From the NCBI GenBank assembly GCA_023974075.1, contig CM043788.1, positions 14,040,188 to 14,104,187 of the forward strand: a stretch of DNA of 64,000 nt, written 5' to 3'. The number at the start of each line of letters is the position of its first letter. Positions within the stretch are counted from its first letter, which is position 1. Of this stretch, positions 22,491 through 36,050 are shown piece after piece. The notes beneath the pieces are model-generated. The model ran no database searches. It had not been told where the DNA came from and was given only the letters and a program-made list of their open reading frames with translations. The translations under genes were made by a program, and so were the position numbers. The DNA comes from Chaenocephalus aceratus. Taxonomy: Eukaryota > Chordata > Actinopteri > Perciformes > Channichthyidae.

Positions 22491-24127
22491 CACTGAACAC
22501 AAATATAAATGCAATACTTTAGTTTTTGCTCCCATTTTTCATGAGATGAACTCAAAGATCTAAAACATTTTCTATATACACAAAATAACCATTTCTCTCA
22601 AATATTGTTCACAAATCTGAAAAAATCTGTGATAGTGAGCACTTCTCCTTTGCCGAGATAATCCATCCCACCTCACAGGTGTGGCATATCAAGATGCTGA
22701 TTAGACAGCATGATTATTGCACAGGTGTGCCTTAGGCTGGCCACAATAAAAGGCCACTCTAAAATGTTCAGTTTTATCACACAGCACAATGCCACAGATG
22801 TCGCAAGTTTTGAGGGAGCGTGCAATTGGCATGCTGACAGCAGGAATGTCCACCTAGAGCTGTTGCCCGTGAATTGAATGTTCATTTCTCTACCATAAGC
22901 CGTCTCCAAAGGCGTTTCAGAGAATTTGGCAGTACATCCAACCGGCCTCACAACCGCAGACCACGTGTAACCACACCAGCCTAGGACCTCCACATCCAGC
23001 ATGTTCACCTCCAAGATCGTCTGAGACCAGCCACTCGGACAGCTGCTGCAACAATCGGTTTGCATAGCCAAAGAATTTCTGCACAAACTGTCAGAAACCG
23101 TCTCAGGGAAGCTCATCTGCATGCTCGTCGTCCTCATCGGGGTCTCGACCTGACTCCGGTTCGTCATCGTAACCGACTTGAGTGGGCAAATGCTCACATT
23201 TGATGGCGTCTGGCACGTTGGAGAGGTGTGCTCTTCACGGATGAATCCCGGTTTTCACTGTTCAGGGCAGATGGCAGACAGCGTGTGTGGCGTCGTGTGG
23301 GTGAGCGGTTTTCTGATGTCAACGTTGTGAATCGAGTGGCCCATGGTGGTGTTGGGGTTATGGTATGGGCAGGCGTATGTTATGGACGACGAACACAGGT
23401 GCATTTTATTGATGGCATTGTGAATGCACAGAGATACCGTGACGAGATCCTGAGGCCCAGTTGTTGTGCCATTCATCCACGACCATCACCTCATGTTGCA
23501 GCATGATAATGCACGGCCCCATGTTGCAAGGATCTGTACACAATTCCTGGAGGCTGAAAACATCCCATTTCTTGCATGGCCAGCATACTCACCGGACATG
23601 TCACCCATTGAGCATGTTTGGGATGCTCTGGATCGGCGTATACGACAGCGTGTTCCAGTTCCTGCCAATATCCAGCAACTTCGCACAGCCATTGCAGAGG
23701 AGTGGACCAACATTCCACAGGCCACAATCAACAACCTGATCAACTCTATGCGAAGGAGATGTGTTGCACTGCGTGAGGCAAATGGTGGTCACACCAGATA
23801 CTGACTGGTTTTCGGACCCCCCCAGACCCCCCCGAATAAAGCAAAACTGCACGTTTCAGAGTGGCCTTTTATTGTGGCCAGCCTAAGGCACACCTGTGCA
23901 ATAATCATGCTGTCTAATCAGCATCTTGATATGCCACACCTGTGAGGTGGGATGGATTATCTCGGCAAAGGAGAAGTGCTCACTATCACAGATTTTTTCA
24001 GATTTGTGAACAATATTTGAGAGAAATGGTTATTTTGGGTATATAGAAAATGTTTTAGATCTTTGAGTTCATCTCATGAAAAATGGGAGCAAAAACTAAA
24101 GTGTTGCATTTATATTTGTGTTCAGTG
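22491..24127 (+). mobile_element. Tc1-like DNA transposon, both ends present
   Basis: Starts CACTGAACACAAATATAAAT and ends with its inverse. Long terminal inverted repeats of about 280 bp extend to the GGCCACAATAAAAGGCCACT segment. TA dinucleotides at 22489-22490 and 24128-24129 form the Tc1/mariner target duplication. The total is 1637 bp around one transposase frame. It ends about 357 bp before the receptor start codon, so it may sit at the edge of the promoter. Confidence 0.95.
22789..23804 (+). pseudogene. Tc1-like transposase, broken DDE recombinase
   Basis: Begins MPQMSQVLRERAIGMLTAGM at 22789. An HTH-type N-terminus follows (STISRLQRRFREFG in frame after a one-base insertion that creates TAG near 22857). 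Catalytic boxes seen are VLFTDESRFSLF (first Asp, about 23230), LQHDNARPHVAR (second Asp, about 23500) and MSPIEHVWDAL (Glu, about 23600), a DD34E arrangement. A TAG near 22982, a TGA in the ANAHI region near 23200 and a frame change near 23462 break it. The C-terminus GGHTRY is followed by TGA at 23802-23804. The length agrees with a full ~340-residue Tc1 transposase, so decay is modest. No activity is expected from this copy. Confidence 0.9.
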
Positions 24128-24199
24128 TAATTATGTGTGGCCCTATTCTTAGTGTAAGTTTTAGGCATGTGATTACGACAGAATGTGTGTGCTGATATT

Positions 24200-24483
24200 G
24201 GCTCCTCATCCTGTCCTCTCTCGTGTGTCCGCGCGCAGCTGTGCGCTCCGCTCCGTCTGCCTTTCAGGGAGAAGCGCACTTTGTTTGGCTCTCAGTCGAG
24301 TCCCGGCTCTCCTCCGCGCGTAACGCAGACCTCCTCCTGCACCGAAGAGACATTCACATGAGGAAACGGCCAACAAGAGGCGCAGTTCATGGATTGTTGG
24401 GCATTTGAAAAGGGAACACATTTCTTACTCTCGAAGACTGATACTTTTTCGCGCGAGTCTTTCCAAGTGAACACACCTACAGA
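24200..24483 (+). promoter_or_regulatory. Putative promoter/5' UTR of the class B1 receptor gene
   Basis: A local GC- and CpG-rich stretch (about 24225-24345) precedes the first coding exon, in contrast to the AT-rich surroundings. No TATA box is obvious. In-frame stop TGA at 24439-24441 lies upstream of ATG 24484, so the coding frame cannot extend further. The start site is not determinable here. Confidence 0.45.
24358..24408 (+). other. Upstream ORF 1 (16 codons) in putative 5' leader
   Basis: ATG at 24358 to TGA at 24406-24408, ending 75 bp before the main ATG. It is relevant only if the transcript starts upstream of it. Confidence 0.4.
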
Positions 24484-24520
24484 ATGTTACTGCTCAGTAT
24501 CTGTGGATGCTCGTGGATGA
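24389..24520 (+). other. Upstream ORF 2 (43 codons) overlapping the main start codon out of frame
   Basis: ATG at 24389 is open through TGA at 24518-24520, past the main ATG at 24484 and in another frame. If present in the mRNA it would reduce initiation at 24484. Inner in-frame ATGs of the receptor (24517, 24526, 24535) also exist. Confidence 0.4.
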
Positions 24521-24579
24521 AATGGATGGCCACAATGCTTCACATGGGGATGTTCCTGCAGCTGGCGCTGTGGGAGACG
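24484..24579 (+). CDS. Receptor exon 1: signal peptide
   Basis: Encodes residues 1-32, phase 0 at the donor (ACG|GTGAGT). The hydrophobic part is [16 protein letters not shown]. Met12, Met15 and Met18 are alternative starts that would still leave a signal sequence. Confidence 0.8.
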
Positions 24580-27500
24580 GTGAGTTCACTCGCAACACTA
24601 AGGCTGTGGATCTTCGGGATTGGCATGATGATGTTTACTTATACTGTAGGGTTCTATTGATTTCATTTCCAAATAATAGTTAGTTGTTTGCTTAGCTCTG
24701 CACATGTACAGCACAAAACAGTCAATTTTAAAGGGGTGATAGATAGCATTTGCTTCCTCCTACTCCCTTTCGGACACATATGATTTATTATTATTATTAA
24801 TATGAAGACATTTTTTTTTTTTTTTTCTTGAATATACAAATTATTACCATGAATGTGGATAAATACTGTATTATAACAATACGGTATTCTGTTTTTCACA
24901 TTTGTTATTTGTTATTTTTTAATCTGTTCGAAATAAAGACTGAAAGAAAGAAAGATATGACACCAATGTGACTAACATCATTCCATATGCTGTCCAATGT
25001 ATCAATCAGTAAGCAGATTAAGAGAGGATGAATCCACTTACTGCTTAGTTTGTTGAAATAATATATTGAAGATTCACGGTGTGCCTGTTTTTGTATTTGT
25101 TAATTGGCTTAACATTTGTTTTATTCTTGCATTGATATCACTTAGTGTGTATATTTCCTACATGTTTTAATATTTCCATCTTGAAAGGAAAGGAAATGGG
25201 GATGAATTTGTTATAGATTTAATATCATATGGAGCGATTTATTTCTTATCATTCTTTCATTTAATCATTAAGATTAAGATGTTGTTGTGCATTTAACACT
25301 TATTCTTCAGTAAGAAAGTTTTATATAACTTATTGAATAATTCGACCAAACTATATTCCATCTGAGAAGCTGCTGCCCTATTGCTGCGTGACGTATCTGA
25401 ATTGATTTACGACCACGACTCCCTGATGGATGATACATTTGTCTTTGAGTGGTTATTTAATGATAATCTTTCTATTATTGGCCATTCTGTGTGATGCTTT
25501 GTTATTCCAGGCTTTTGGCATATAGACTTGATTTTTTCTTTTTTTTGCCCCATTTTGGTGTCCTAAGGAAAGTTTGATAATTTAAATATAAATCTCAGAG
25601 AAACTTTCATCTATGAGGAACCATCAATAAAGACACTCACTTTACTCTGCTGCTTTTAGCCCCTGACAGACAGCAGCAGCAAAGAGAAAGCGTTAATATT
25701 TATTTCTGCAGATGCACCTGTTTGAATTTAAGATAATGCCACAATTCAGGGTGAATAATATTCCCTTTAAAGTCCATTTTAACCATATTTGAACTTGGAT
25801 TAAATGCTATTGTAAAGGAATGTCACCTCCCCCAGCTGTGTGCTCCTCTGAGAGTTCAGCAGAGTCCAAATCCTAATGGGGGATTTGGTGTACGTGTCTC
25901 TCATGAACCTGAAGGCAATTACCCTGTGTTGTCCAGTCCTTTATTAGCTGCTTCCTCCACAGACTCTGAATGTGCTCATTTGATCCTCTCTGCCTTTTCA
26001 TTATAGATCATTGTTCTTCTGGTGACAGCAGGATGGACATTTAATGCCACTTATTGAACTGCTGGATCACTATAATTGCGTCCAGAGAGTGAACATGGCT
26101 AGAGTGATTTAGTCTTCACACATCCCTATTAACACTCTTCATTTCTCCGTCTCCTGCTCTTTTTGACATTCTGTGTCTCATAACATTCTGTGAGCTTGTT
26201 TAGGTCCTTGTCTTCATGTGTACAGGGATTCATTTTATCAATATAGCTTTGTCATTCCTTTTTGTCAACACCCAGGCGGGTTTTAGCTAATTGAAAACAG
26301 AGCTCTATAAAAATCGAGGTGGTGAAGATTTTTAGAAACGTCTCATTCATTGTTGCTGTGGAGTTTTCATGCTTGTAACGTCCACATGTATGTGCTGTTA
26401 TCTTCTTGGCTCCATCTGTGAATGGCGGTGTTGGCCATATATTACCATCTAACAGCACTTTTTGAGGAACAAAGGCATCATATTGCACTACAGACATCAT
26501 TGCAACATTATCCAACACCAAGATGACGGAGTGTGCAGCCCAACCAGCCTCACTTTGACAGTGCTTCAGTAGCGTTTTTCGTGATTTCATAAGAGTATGA
26601 TATGAGATCATTTTCCTGGTGGCTGTATTCTGTCAAATGGAAGGAGGTTGATTGATTTTGGGGACAAATAGCGCCAGTAATAGAGTGATTAGACTCAAAG
26701 GCTGATCTATCCAATAGGCAGAGATATTTTGCTCTTAACCACACATTTCAACATCAGGCTGGCGCTAAATTCAGGGGATCAATTAAATCTTAAGAACTCA
26801 TCATCTGGAAACCATGAATGTCTATAAGTGCCAATTCTGTAGGTGGATGTCAATGAATGAATGATTTAAGTAATTAACGGTTAATTATTCATTTACATTT
26901 TAAATGAATAATTGAAAACTTGAAATTAGATGTCAAATTATTCTTGCTATTCCTACTATTCCTGCAACTGGGCCAAAAATTACATATAGTAAAACAAAAT
27001 ATCACTTCTGTATATGGCACTTAGGAATGTTTAGCTTATTTATTAGCTTATTTGAAGCAAATGCAGTAGCAATTACCATTGTTTGACATATTAAAGCTAA
27101 CGTACTTACAGGATTCTTATTTTGAGTTTATATCTTCATGGTTAAAGGCACTTATTTTAAATTGCTTCGGATAAAAGCGTCAGCCAAATAAAATGTAATG
27201 TGGATGAGAAGAGAGAGTTCTGACGAATGCAATAAACCTGTGAATCATCAGCTTCAAAATAGGAGTAGGATTTAGATTGAAAACATTAAACAGCCAATAA
27301 GAGACACACACCCACTCACTCACACATACTAATGACATCAGAGCCCTGGTAATTACCTGTCCTTTGTATCACTTTGAAATTCTGAATGTAAATGATGGCA
27401 GCTCGGTAAAGGTTGCTGAAGGCAGTCTGGACCCCGCGATAATGACCCGGTTAAGGCAGTGATTGAATTTAAATGACATTGCCGGCACGTAAACTGATGC

Positions 27501-29736
27501 CATTTAGGATCGAGCGTTACAATAATTAAAGTGCCCGCTCAAATGGCACTCCAGATCTTCACTTAAACAGACACACAAGTTTGTGTGTCTGAAACTTGTT
27601 ACCTGACACATTGTGTTGTTTTATAAGACAGGATGTCGTGTCACCATCTTGGCAATCTAAAGGAGGTTTGTAACATAAACCTGCAGGGCAGATATGACTG
27701 CGCTGTGTTGTGTCATCGGGAGGCTGTGCTGCCAGATTCAGATGTTCAGCTACACTCACTCATTTGTATTTGCTGTAGGCTATAGATGATGTTTGGGTTT
27801 ATGGGCCACCCAAATTGAATTGTTGACATATTTTGCCTTTTCATATTAAATGGATTAAAATAGAAAATGAAATCATTCAGAGCTGTTGGAAAATATCTGA
27901 GAATAGGAGCCTCTGCCACAATCCATGTTGTTCTTACAGTCTCAAAGCATTTTCAGTCCGTCATGTGGGGAACTGATGGGGTTATTAGTCAGGTAAATAA
28001 AGAGTCTCAACCTACAAAAAGCATTTCAAGACAATTGAAAACCAAATACTCCCATTTGCTGACCTTTCTCCCACATCTGCTTACTTAATCTTCACTAATA
28101 CTTTTACGTTTTGTGTTGTTGTATAGCCATTTTGAAGTATCCACACTTGGGACCTCATTGGTCGATGGAGAAATCCTACGCTTCTTTGTAATACTAGATT
28201 ACACTATTTTTTTATCCAGGCAGCAATCTTTCCTACTTAAAATAATTCACAAAATAATTCAGTTAGTTAGTCATGTTAGAGCCATTTTACGTTAATAAGA
28301 TTATTATTGTTTTAATATCTGCACAAATCTTTAGATTAAACTTGCTTAATTAGTTGTTTTTGTGACTAATACTGAGATTTAGTTCATTTAAGTTTCTCTT
28401 TGCTGTCAATGAATGCTGCTTGGGAGGATATTACATGCATTTCTATATATGGGAGGAAAATGTACCAAATGTGTTGGTTTGTTGGGGAAGCGATAAATTT
28501 TTTTATAGTAATCTTTCATTGTGCTCAGTTTGAACTCCTAACGCAATGAAAAAATCTAACTGGTTAAATGAAGGAAAAACACACAAAGACAAGACTGTAG
28601 ATGTCCTACAAGAGGCCAGGAGGTGTTTCTGTCAAATAACAGTGTCCCTCCTATCTCCTTTCATTTTAATCCTGGACACTGCAGCGCTGTGAGAGATAAA
28701 GGTTAAATGTCACTCTCTCCTGCAGTGTCTCCATCTGTCCAACTGGCAGGTGTTCAACCTGTGACGGCTCGAATATTTCACACCAAATAGATTCATCATA
28801 GTAATCAATTAAATACATTCAAAGCAATTATAGGGATTTTAGTCTCACTTGACACCGAAGGGATCAATTTTGTTTCATGATTGCACATAATTAATTTAAC
28901 TGCAGGGTGGAAATACTGCTGGAATCTTGTCATATGTGAATTTATACATCTTGTAGGATTATTATAAACCTGTACGAATCTCTCTGTCCTCTCCTCTTTA
29001 TGGTCTTCAGAAGGCGTGAAAAAGGCAGAGGAGCCTTGACAGCAGATGTCAGGACTTAAAGCGAAAGTTGTTGAACTCCCACGTTAGAGCTGTCAGGGGG
29101 GCTGATTACTGTACAGAGGTTTATCACTGGAGGGGAACTCCAACATCCCTCTGAGTTTTCAAGTGGGGAGAGAGGTGCAGCGAAGATATGTAATAGACAG
29201 GGTTTATATTAAACCCACATGAACGGAAAGCGGAAAGATGGACAGATCCACCCCCCTCAGTACTTAAGATTGAAACAGTACTCGATAAATATTATTGATT
29301 TTAAAAGGTTTTTAATTTGTAATGTTGTCACAATGTCACCGCAGAAATAAAATACTGAAAGTCAGCATGTAAACAGCTTCATGTGGGCAAGCACTGGTGC
29401 GAAACATGATAAAAAACCATCCTTCCATAAGAGCAATTTTTCCAGGTTTCAATTTTGTATTGGGGCTGTGGCTCAGGAGGTAGAGCGGTTGACCCCCAAA
29501 TGGAATGTTGGTGTTTGATTCCAGTCAATATGTCAATGTGTCCCTGGGAAAAATATGAACCTCAAATTGGTTCCAATGGCATGGCCAACGATGTACGACT
29601 GGATGTGTTTGGAAGGGTGAGTGCTTCATTGTGTTGTTGCTTTTAGAGGGGCTGGAAAAGCGCTGCACAAGAATGCAGTCAATGGCATTTGCTTTGACAT
29701 AAGGAAAGACCCTTTAAAAAAAAAAATCCCCTCAGA

Positions 29737-29772
<36 letters not shown>

Positions 29773-32700
29773 GGCGTTGAGAAAAATCTCCTCTCAGCTT
29801 TTAATTAAAAAAAAACAATAACCTCCCAGTGTTTCTTGTTATTGTTTTCATGAAAATGTCTGAAATCTTAAAAATTGGAGCACTCAGAAAGAAAGACGCT
29901 AGGTGGAGCACTTTTGCTTGAGGCGGACGCATGCGATGGAAATATCGAAAAACGATTGATAAAAGATGTTTGGAAATTGACCCTAATGTAGCCTAGAAAA
30001 ATAAGTAGCAATCCAATAAACATTGCATCAGTATCGCTGTTTTCAAATGTATATTCACTCTGGTGTTCTTTCTTCTCTTTAGACAGAGGCCATCCACCCA
30101 GACTGTGCCCTGGTAGTTCAGCACATGAAGGTGCAGGAAGAATGTAACCACATCCTCAAACAAGAGGAGAACAACCACTCCAACAAGACAGGTGTGTGCT
30201 TTTTAATCAAGTTTCAGGAAAAAGCACATACTTACATAATGACTCATGACTGTACCTCAGGTCCGCACATGGACTAGTACTGTCAATAGTCTTTGTTTCA
30301 GAGAGAGCAAGTGTCCTTAGACTACATTTTTTTTTTTCGATGTAGTTGATTTGACTGACTGAGATCATTCTATTTTGTTCAATTAAATTAGATGTTTGTA
30401 CATATTTAAATTATTTACAATATGTTATGAAATTGTTTGGTGCTAAAAACTTGGTTCTGGTACTTTTTTACTTTACAATAAACCTCAACATATTACTTAA
30501 AAGGATTGAAGATAATCCCTGATTATATTGGTCAACAAATACATTGAGTTCAATTATCAAATTATAAATTGTCTAATTTGAAGCAAGAAGAACAAGTTGC
30601 TATCTACCACAAACAAATACAATCTTTGATAATGCATAGAAACCACAGTAAAATATTAGATATTAACAAATGTGAGTCATGATTAGGAGTTCAGTTTATT
30701 TTTGCTGTATCCAATGAAATAGATGTACTCAGCTTCGCCCAGCTGGAAGTCTCTATTTCGGTCTTTATTATAGGCTGAAGATCACTTATTCCATTCCCCT
30801 TCTCTTCCACTAATTCAGAGGCGGTTAAAGGGAGTGGAATACGTTGAAGTTTTGAAAGTATATGTCAGGTGTTGAAGAAAGCATCAGTCAGCTTGCACAA
30901 TTCTACCCAGGGAATTGATTATAAGTGTATGGAGGCTGCTCATTAAAGAATAATAACCGCCATCCTAACAGTATTATTTATCAGAGAATCAACCCTTGCA
31001 ATCTCATTACATATACAAACCAAACAGCTCTGTAGATAAAAGGCAGCACAATCCTAAAAGCTTATCGTCAGAAAGCTATTTTTGACGTGGAACTGAGACC
31101 AATATTTAGAATGAGAAATATTAGAAACGCCTCCATTTAACTCCATTCAGGAAACATAAATATAACCTTGCAGAACTCTGAAGTTACTGGTCTATCGCTG
31201 TCTCCATTGGTTAGTCTTTTCTTTGTGTTACTGTATGACTTTGATGTTTCAAAGAGTTTGTTCGGTTTCATCAAAGTTACACAAACCATGCAGAACATGG
31301 CTTAGCTTCCATGCAGGTATTCCGTTCTCCTTCTAACTGTTAGCATTCTGATCGCCATTTACTGGCAGTGTAAGGGAAGCTTCTTTGCGAACAATTATTT
31401 GCAAGCTAACTACAGCTGTTACAAGTTGAACAACAGAAAAGCTACCAAATGTGTCTGGCATTTCTGCTCTCATCACATGGAATCAAGTAAAGTCCAAAGC
31501 ACAAGCTTTATCTGAAACTTGATGTTTAGATTCCCCACACAACTCTGTGTCTGGACATGCTAACGTTGTTGAATTCATACATTATTTCCGGGCACATTAT
31601 TCTTGCATCTTCGGTGAGGCACTGTTTATAAAGTCACCATTTGAGAAAGGTTTCCCGTGTCGAATTGAGCTACCTGTTGTGGTATTGTTTGTGTTTTGTT
31701 AGCATGGAAAAAATACAGTTGTTGAGCTAGCAGACTAGTTGCCACTTTCCTAACCTATGTTCACACACGTGTAGGCTGGTAGGTTTAATGTTTGATTTTC
31801 TCTTTCATAATTACAACAATTTCAATGAAAATCAAACAGACACACTTCCCCTTGACTTCTATCGAGAAATATACATTTTCCCACTGTGTCTGAAAATGTA
31901 TGCACTCACTTGCTATCTTGCGCTATCGTGCCATTTTTAGTTACCCTTGGCAAAAAAACAAAAAAATGTCCACTCAACTGAGTTTCTCAAAAAATGCCCA
32001 TTTATTTGTTTCAAATAATATACCCGACACAAACTATTTAAAGAGTATTCTTTGGTGTAAACTCGACTACATGCTAGTAACGCAAAACGAAGGGGTGATG
32101 AAGCAGGAGGCATTCAATGTAGCAAGGTGCATTAACACACCTGCATGTAAAGCTCAATGCTGCACACACATCAGGCTTCCCGTGTCTGGTGATTGCATCT
32201 CTTTATTCAAAAGCATAGCGAGCACATTTGCTTCCTGGTATCCAATTACCATCCTTCACCTGGCAGAGCAGCCAAATCAATCAAGGGAACTAATCAGGTG
32301 AGGAGATGTCTGGGTAAAAGGGAATGCTTGGTCAACCTGGCCTGGCCCGGTTTCAGCTCAGGTAGGAGATGAGCCAACTGCATCAGGGGAGATTCATCCT
32401 TTATCCTCCCTTCAATGCCTCAGAAAAAAGAAAAAATGACTGGAGCAGCCACCTAAACAGCTTGTCCTTCAAGAGGCCCCACGCTTCATTTTCAATATGA
32501 CATGCTGTTTGAAAGCATGTCCTTTACACCTCGTAATATCAATTCTTATTGTTTGGAAGTGTTTTGAGTTATGTGACAGGGTCATTCCAGGCAGGTAAAC
32601 TCAGCTCTCGCCGCCTCGCTCTGTCTCTCCACTTTGAAAAGGTTCTAATGAAAGCTACACACTTGGTGAGACAGTCATCTCCTCTCCTGTGGGACTGCCT

Positions 32701-35700
32701 GCGCATGACACAGCTGGTGTCGCTCGGAATTAATTGCATCATTTGTCACGCTTTCCTGTTATCGTCCAAAGCAAAGACGTGACAATTAGCATTTGAAGCG
32801 GCGTGTACGAGGAGCATCAAGCCCGGACTGAAGAAGACTGGCACCGCTTCACTTGTCTTGTCAGCCTTTACAAAGAGGAACGGTCAGGAGGGAGAAACAG
32901 TCCCAACTTCTCCTTTACGCTCTCCCCAGTGACCAAACCACGCCACCAAACACATTAGCATTGAATCAGTCAATGAAATTATGATAGTAGCCTATAAGGA
33001 TGACCTTTATTGATCCACATAGGGAAGTTAAGGTGTTAAAGCAGTAACGTACAGAACACAAGATAATTATAAGAGTTCAAGCTATATAAACATGTGAATG
33101 TGCAAGTTTGAATGTAAATCATATGTACATACAGTACAAATCCAATCTACATAAATTAGAGATTTTTTCCAGAAAGGGCTATACTCTTTGAGGGGGGACT
33201 TCTGAATGCTACGTTGGCACATTGTTCTGAAACACCTATAATCTGCATAATGTCCCGTTCGACCAGCGATCATTCATCCGACAAAAACCCATTGCTCCAA
33301 AAGGCCAATGGATCCAGAAACAGTAGTGGTAGGAGTATATAGTAACTGTCAATACCTGGCTGCATCTAAGTTGTTTCCAGATCAGTGTCATGTTAGATGG
33401 GCTTATGCTACATTTAGATAAGGATGACATACGACTATGTCTAATTTAACAGTCTATTGTCATATCCTTAAAGTGAGCCAACGAACAGCTAACCAACAAT
33501 AGCTAGCCATGGTTCTGATGCGGATGCTTATCATCTTGATGGTGGGATTATGCAATCAGTGTGATAGGAACAGAGGCTTAGCGGTAGCTAGCATTTTGTC
33601 TAACGTAGAAACAGCACCAGACATTAAAGCCAATTTGACAAAACTATGGAATTACAATTTCAGGTTCTGTCATGTGATGCCATTGAACCCTAAAATACTT
33701 TTTCCCATAGACTTATATAATGAAAGAGATGTCTGTAAATCTGCAGAAAATCAAGCTAGAACAAACAATTAAGGAATCCGGTGTTATTTTCCTTATTCTG
33801 TTGATAGGGAGTCCTCTTCCAATATAATCCTCATTAACCCTTGTGTTGTGTTTGAAAGCTGTTACCGTTCATGGTGTTCGCGGGTCAATTTTGACCCATG
33901 ATTTATCTCAGTCCAAAACACAAAAAAATAACTATCATCCAATATTGTTTTAACTATATCATAACTAATTTATTATGCATTCATAACCGTACAATCCTGT
34001 TGTAATTTTATTTTATGGCCCCAAAACACATTACTCCACATATTGCACATGTGCATATGTGTGTTCAGGTTCAAGTGCAGTGTACATATTCTTTGTGAAA
34101 GATGGAGTTCCCGTAGGGGGAGGGGGTCAGAGGGATGGGAGACCAGGTGCATGTTGCGAAAGATTATTGTTACAGTGGATGAAGGGGGTGGGGCTTTTTT
34201 TTGACATTTTCTTTTGACATTTTGCAGGTAAGTCGGACGTTTTAAGTGCTGGTTTGCTTTGCGTCACTTTGTGGTCAATTGATTTTCCAACGTAAAATGA
34301 TAAAAGCGCCTTGAAAAATAATCTCTGTGGACCTTGCCATTACCAACCACATCAATAATCTGGTCCCATTCATTACATAACATTCCATTGGGCTGACGTA
34401 TTCATCCAAAGCAACGTACAATAAGTGCAAAAAACATTTTCTAACAACCAGGAAAGTGCAGATATATTCACTTCAAGCAAGTACTGGTGAAATTGTTACA
34501 CAGTTCCATCCATGTTTGTGCACATTAACTATCCATTTGAGAGCATGGATAAATTATTCATTCACTAAAATTAACACAAGTTTTCCCATCGCAATGAAAT
34601 GAAATGAAATTATAGACAAGTCTAAGTGATTAGTTGTTTCACTATGAGGCAAAAGGCAACATAAGCCTAGTGAAACCTAATTTCAGTGTTGGCTGTGGAT
34701 TTATTAGTTTAATTCTAACGAGCTATTTCCACTGTTATGTAAGAAATGTAGTTAAATTCAAACATATTTATTTCACAAGCATAACTTTGTATTGCCCATT
34801 TCACCACATGGCCACTTTGATAGCTGTTGCTGTTGTTTCTCTCAATGCATGAAAATAAACATATGTTGTTAGTTTGAATATCAGGTGAAACAGGTGTGTT
34901 TAGTAACACAATCCCCCTGCAAATCCATTCAGACCAAATCTTCTCTTCTAATGAAGAGAGGGGGCAAAAGGCGATACGGCTCTTGAAAGATTGATCAGGG
35001 AATTATTAGGCTTCATAACGGCAATGTTGCAGAAGATTACACAGTTGGTTGTGGTTACGTAAGGCTCTGAATCCTGTTCACCTGGCAGTGTTCTTCTTTA
35101 ATTACTGACCACCTCGCTGCACATTATCCCGCTTAGTACACAGCTATGTACTGAGTAAATGAACGACTTCACACGAAAAATGTATTAAAAATGATTTTAT
35201 TTATGTAAAAATGCTTACCAACGACTAGAACTGCAGTGATAGCTAAGCAAGTTATAATTAAGGCAGCTCTAAACGAAGTTTTCTGTAAATGCCAAAGCCA
35301 GTTCACATTTTCTTTTCCATCAACCAGTTTTTAAACAATGCCAGAGCCCATAATGTGTTCCAATCAGTGTTTTCTTCCTGTCTGTCTTCTTCTTCTGATT
35401 TATCTGACGTCCAGTGCCTTGTCTTTGAACCTCTTGCCTTTCTTTACTGGGGACATCATCCAAAGTTGTTGGTTGCTGATGGATGAAAACTAATGTTTGT
35501 TGTCGACAGCTAACGTTAATTCAACCAGCCTTTTTTTTGCAGGTTAGATATGACTTCACATTGTCCCTTGATCTTGCTCAGCAATGGTCTTATCTCCTTA
35601 GGAGCAGCAACAATTAAAAACATCTGGAATGTTCAATTTGAAAAATCAGAATCGAGTATCCAACTAAGCCGTGTAATAATGAGGTAAAGCACACTCTCAA

Positions 35701-35986
35701 ATTCACTTTGTGCCCTTTTCTCTTTCTTGAATCATCAACAACTGTCCTCTGGAGAGAGGGGGGTGGGGCAGATGTCTCGTCTACTTCAGGTTAATTACCT
35801 TCACACTTCCATTCGCTCAGGAAAAACAAGAAGAGCAGAAACACTGTGACAGAGAGGAAATGAGGAAGTAATGTAGGAGTAAACACAGAGAGGGGATTAA
35901 CAGTCTTGTCCATTTTCAAGGATACTTCTAATTAGACTCAGTGAGCAAAAACCAGCCTCATGAATATATCTTCAAGGACGAGAGAC

Positions 35987-36050
<64 letters not shown>

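Larger units (their letters stand above)
24580..30082 (+). other. Intron 1 (5.5 kb)
   Basis: GT-AG. Holds a SINE tail fragment near 27140-27200, a tRNA-derived SINE at 29462-29735 and a (CAA)n tract. Nothing else coding-like was recognised in 24580-27100 or 27200-29450. Confidence 0.7.

Noticed and set aside
29462..29525. tRNA genes suggested by A/B boxes (also at 38168-38221 and 48100-48166)
   Set aside because: Boxes are embedded in longer SINE bodies with 3' tails, and no complete cloverleaf is apparent.
31900..32301. 133-codon plus-strand ORF in intron 2
   Set aside because: No recognisable motif, lies in an intron, and has no splice or repeat support.
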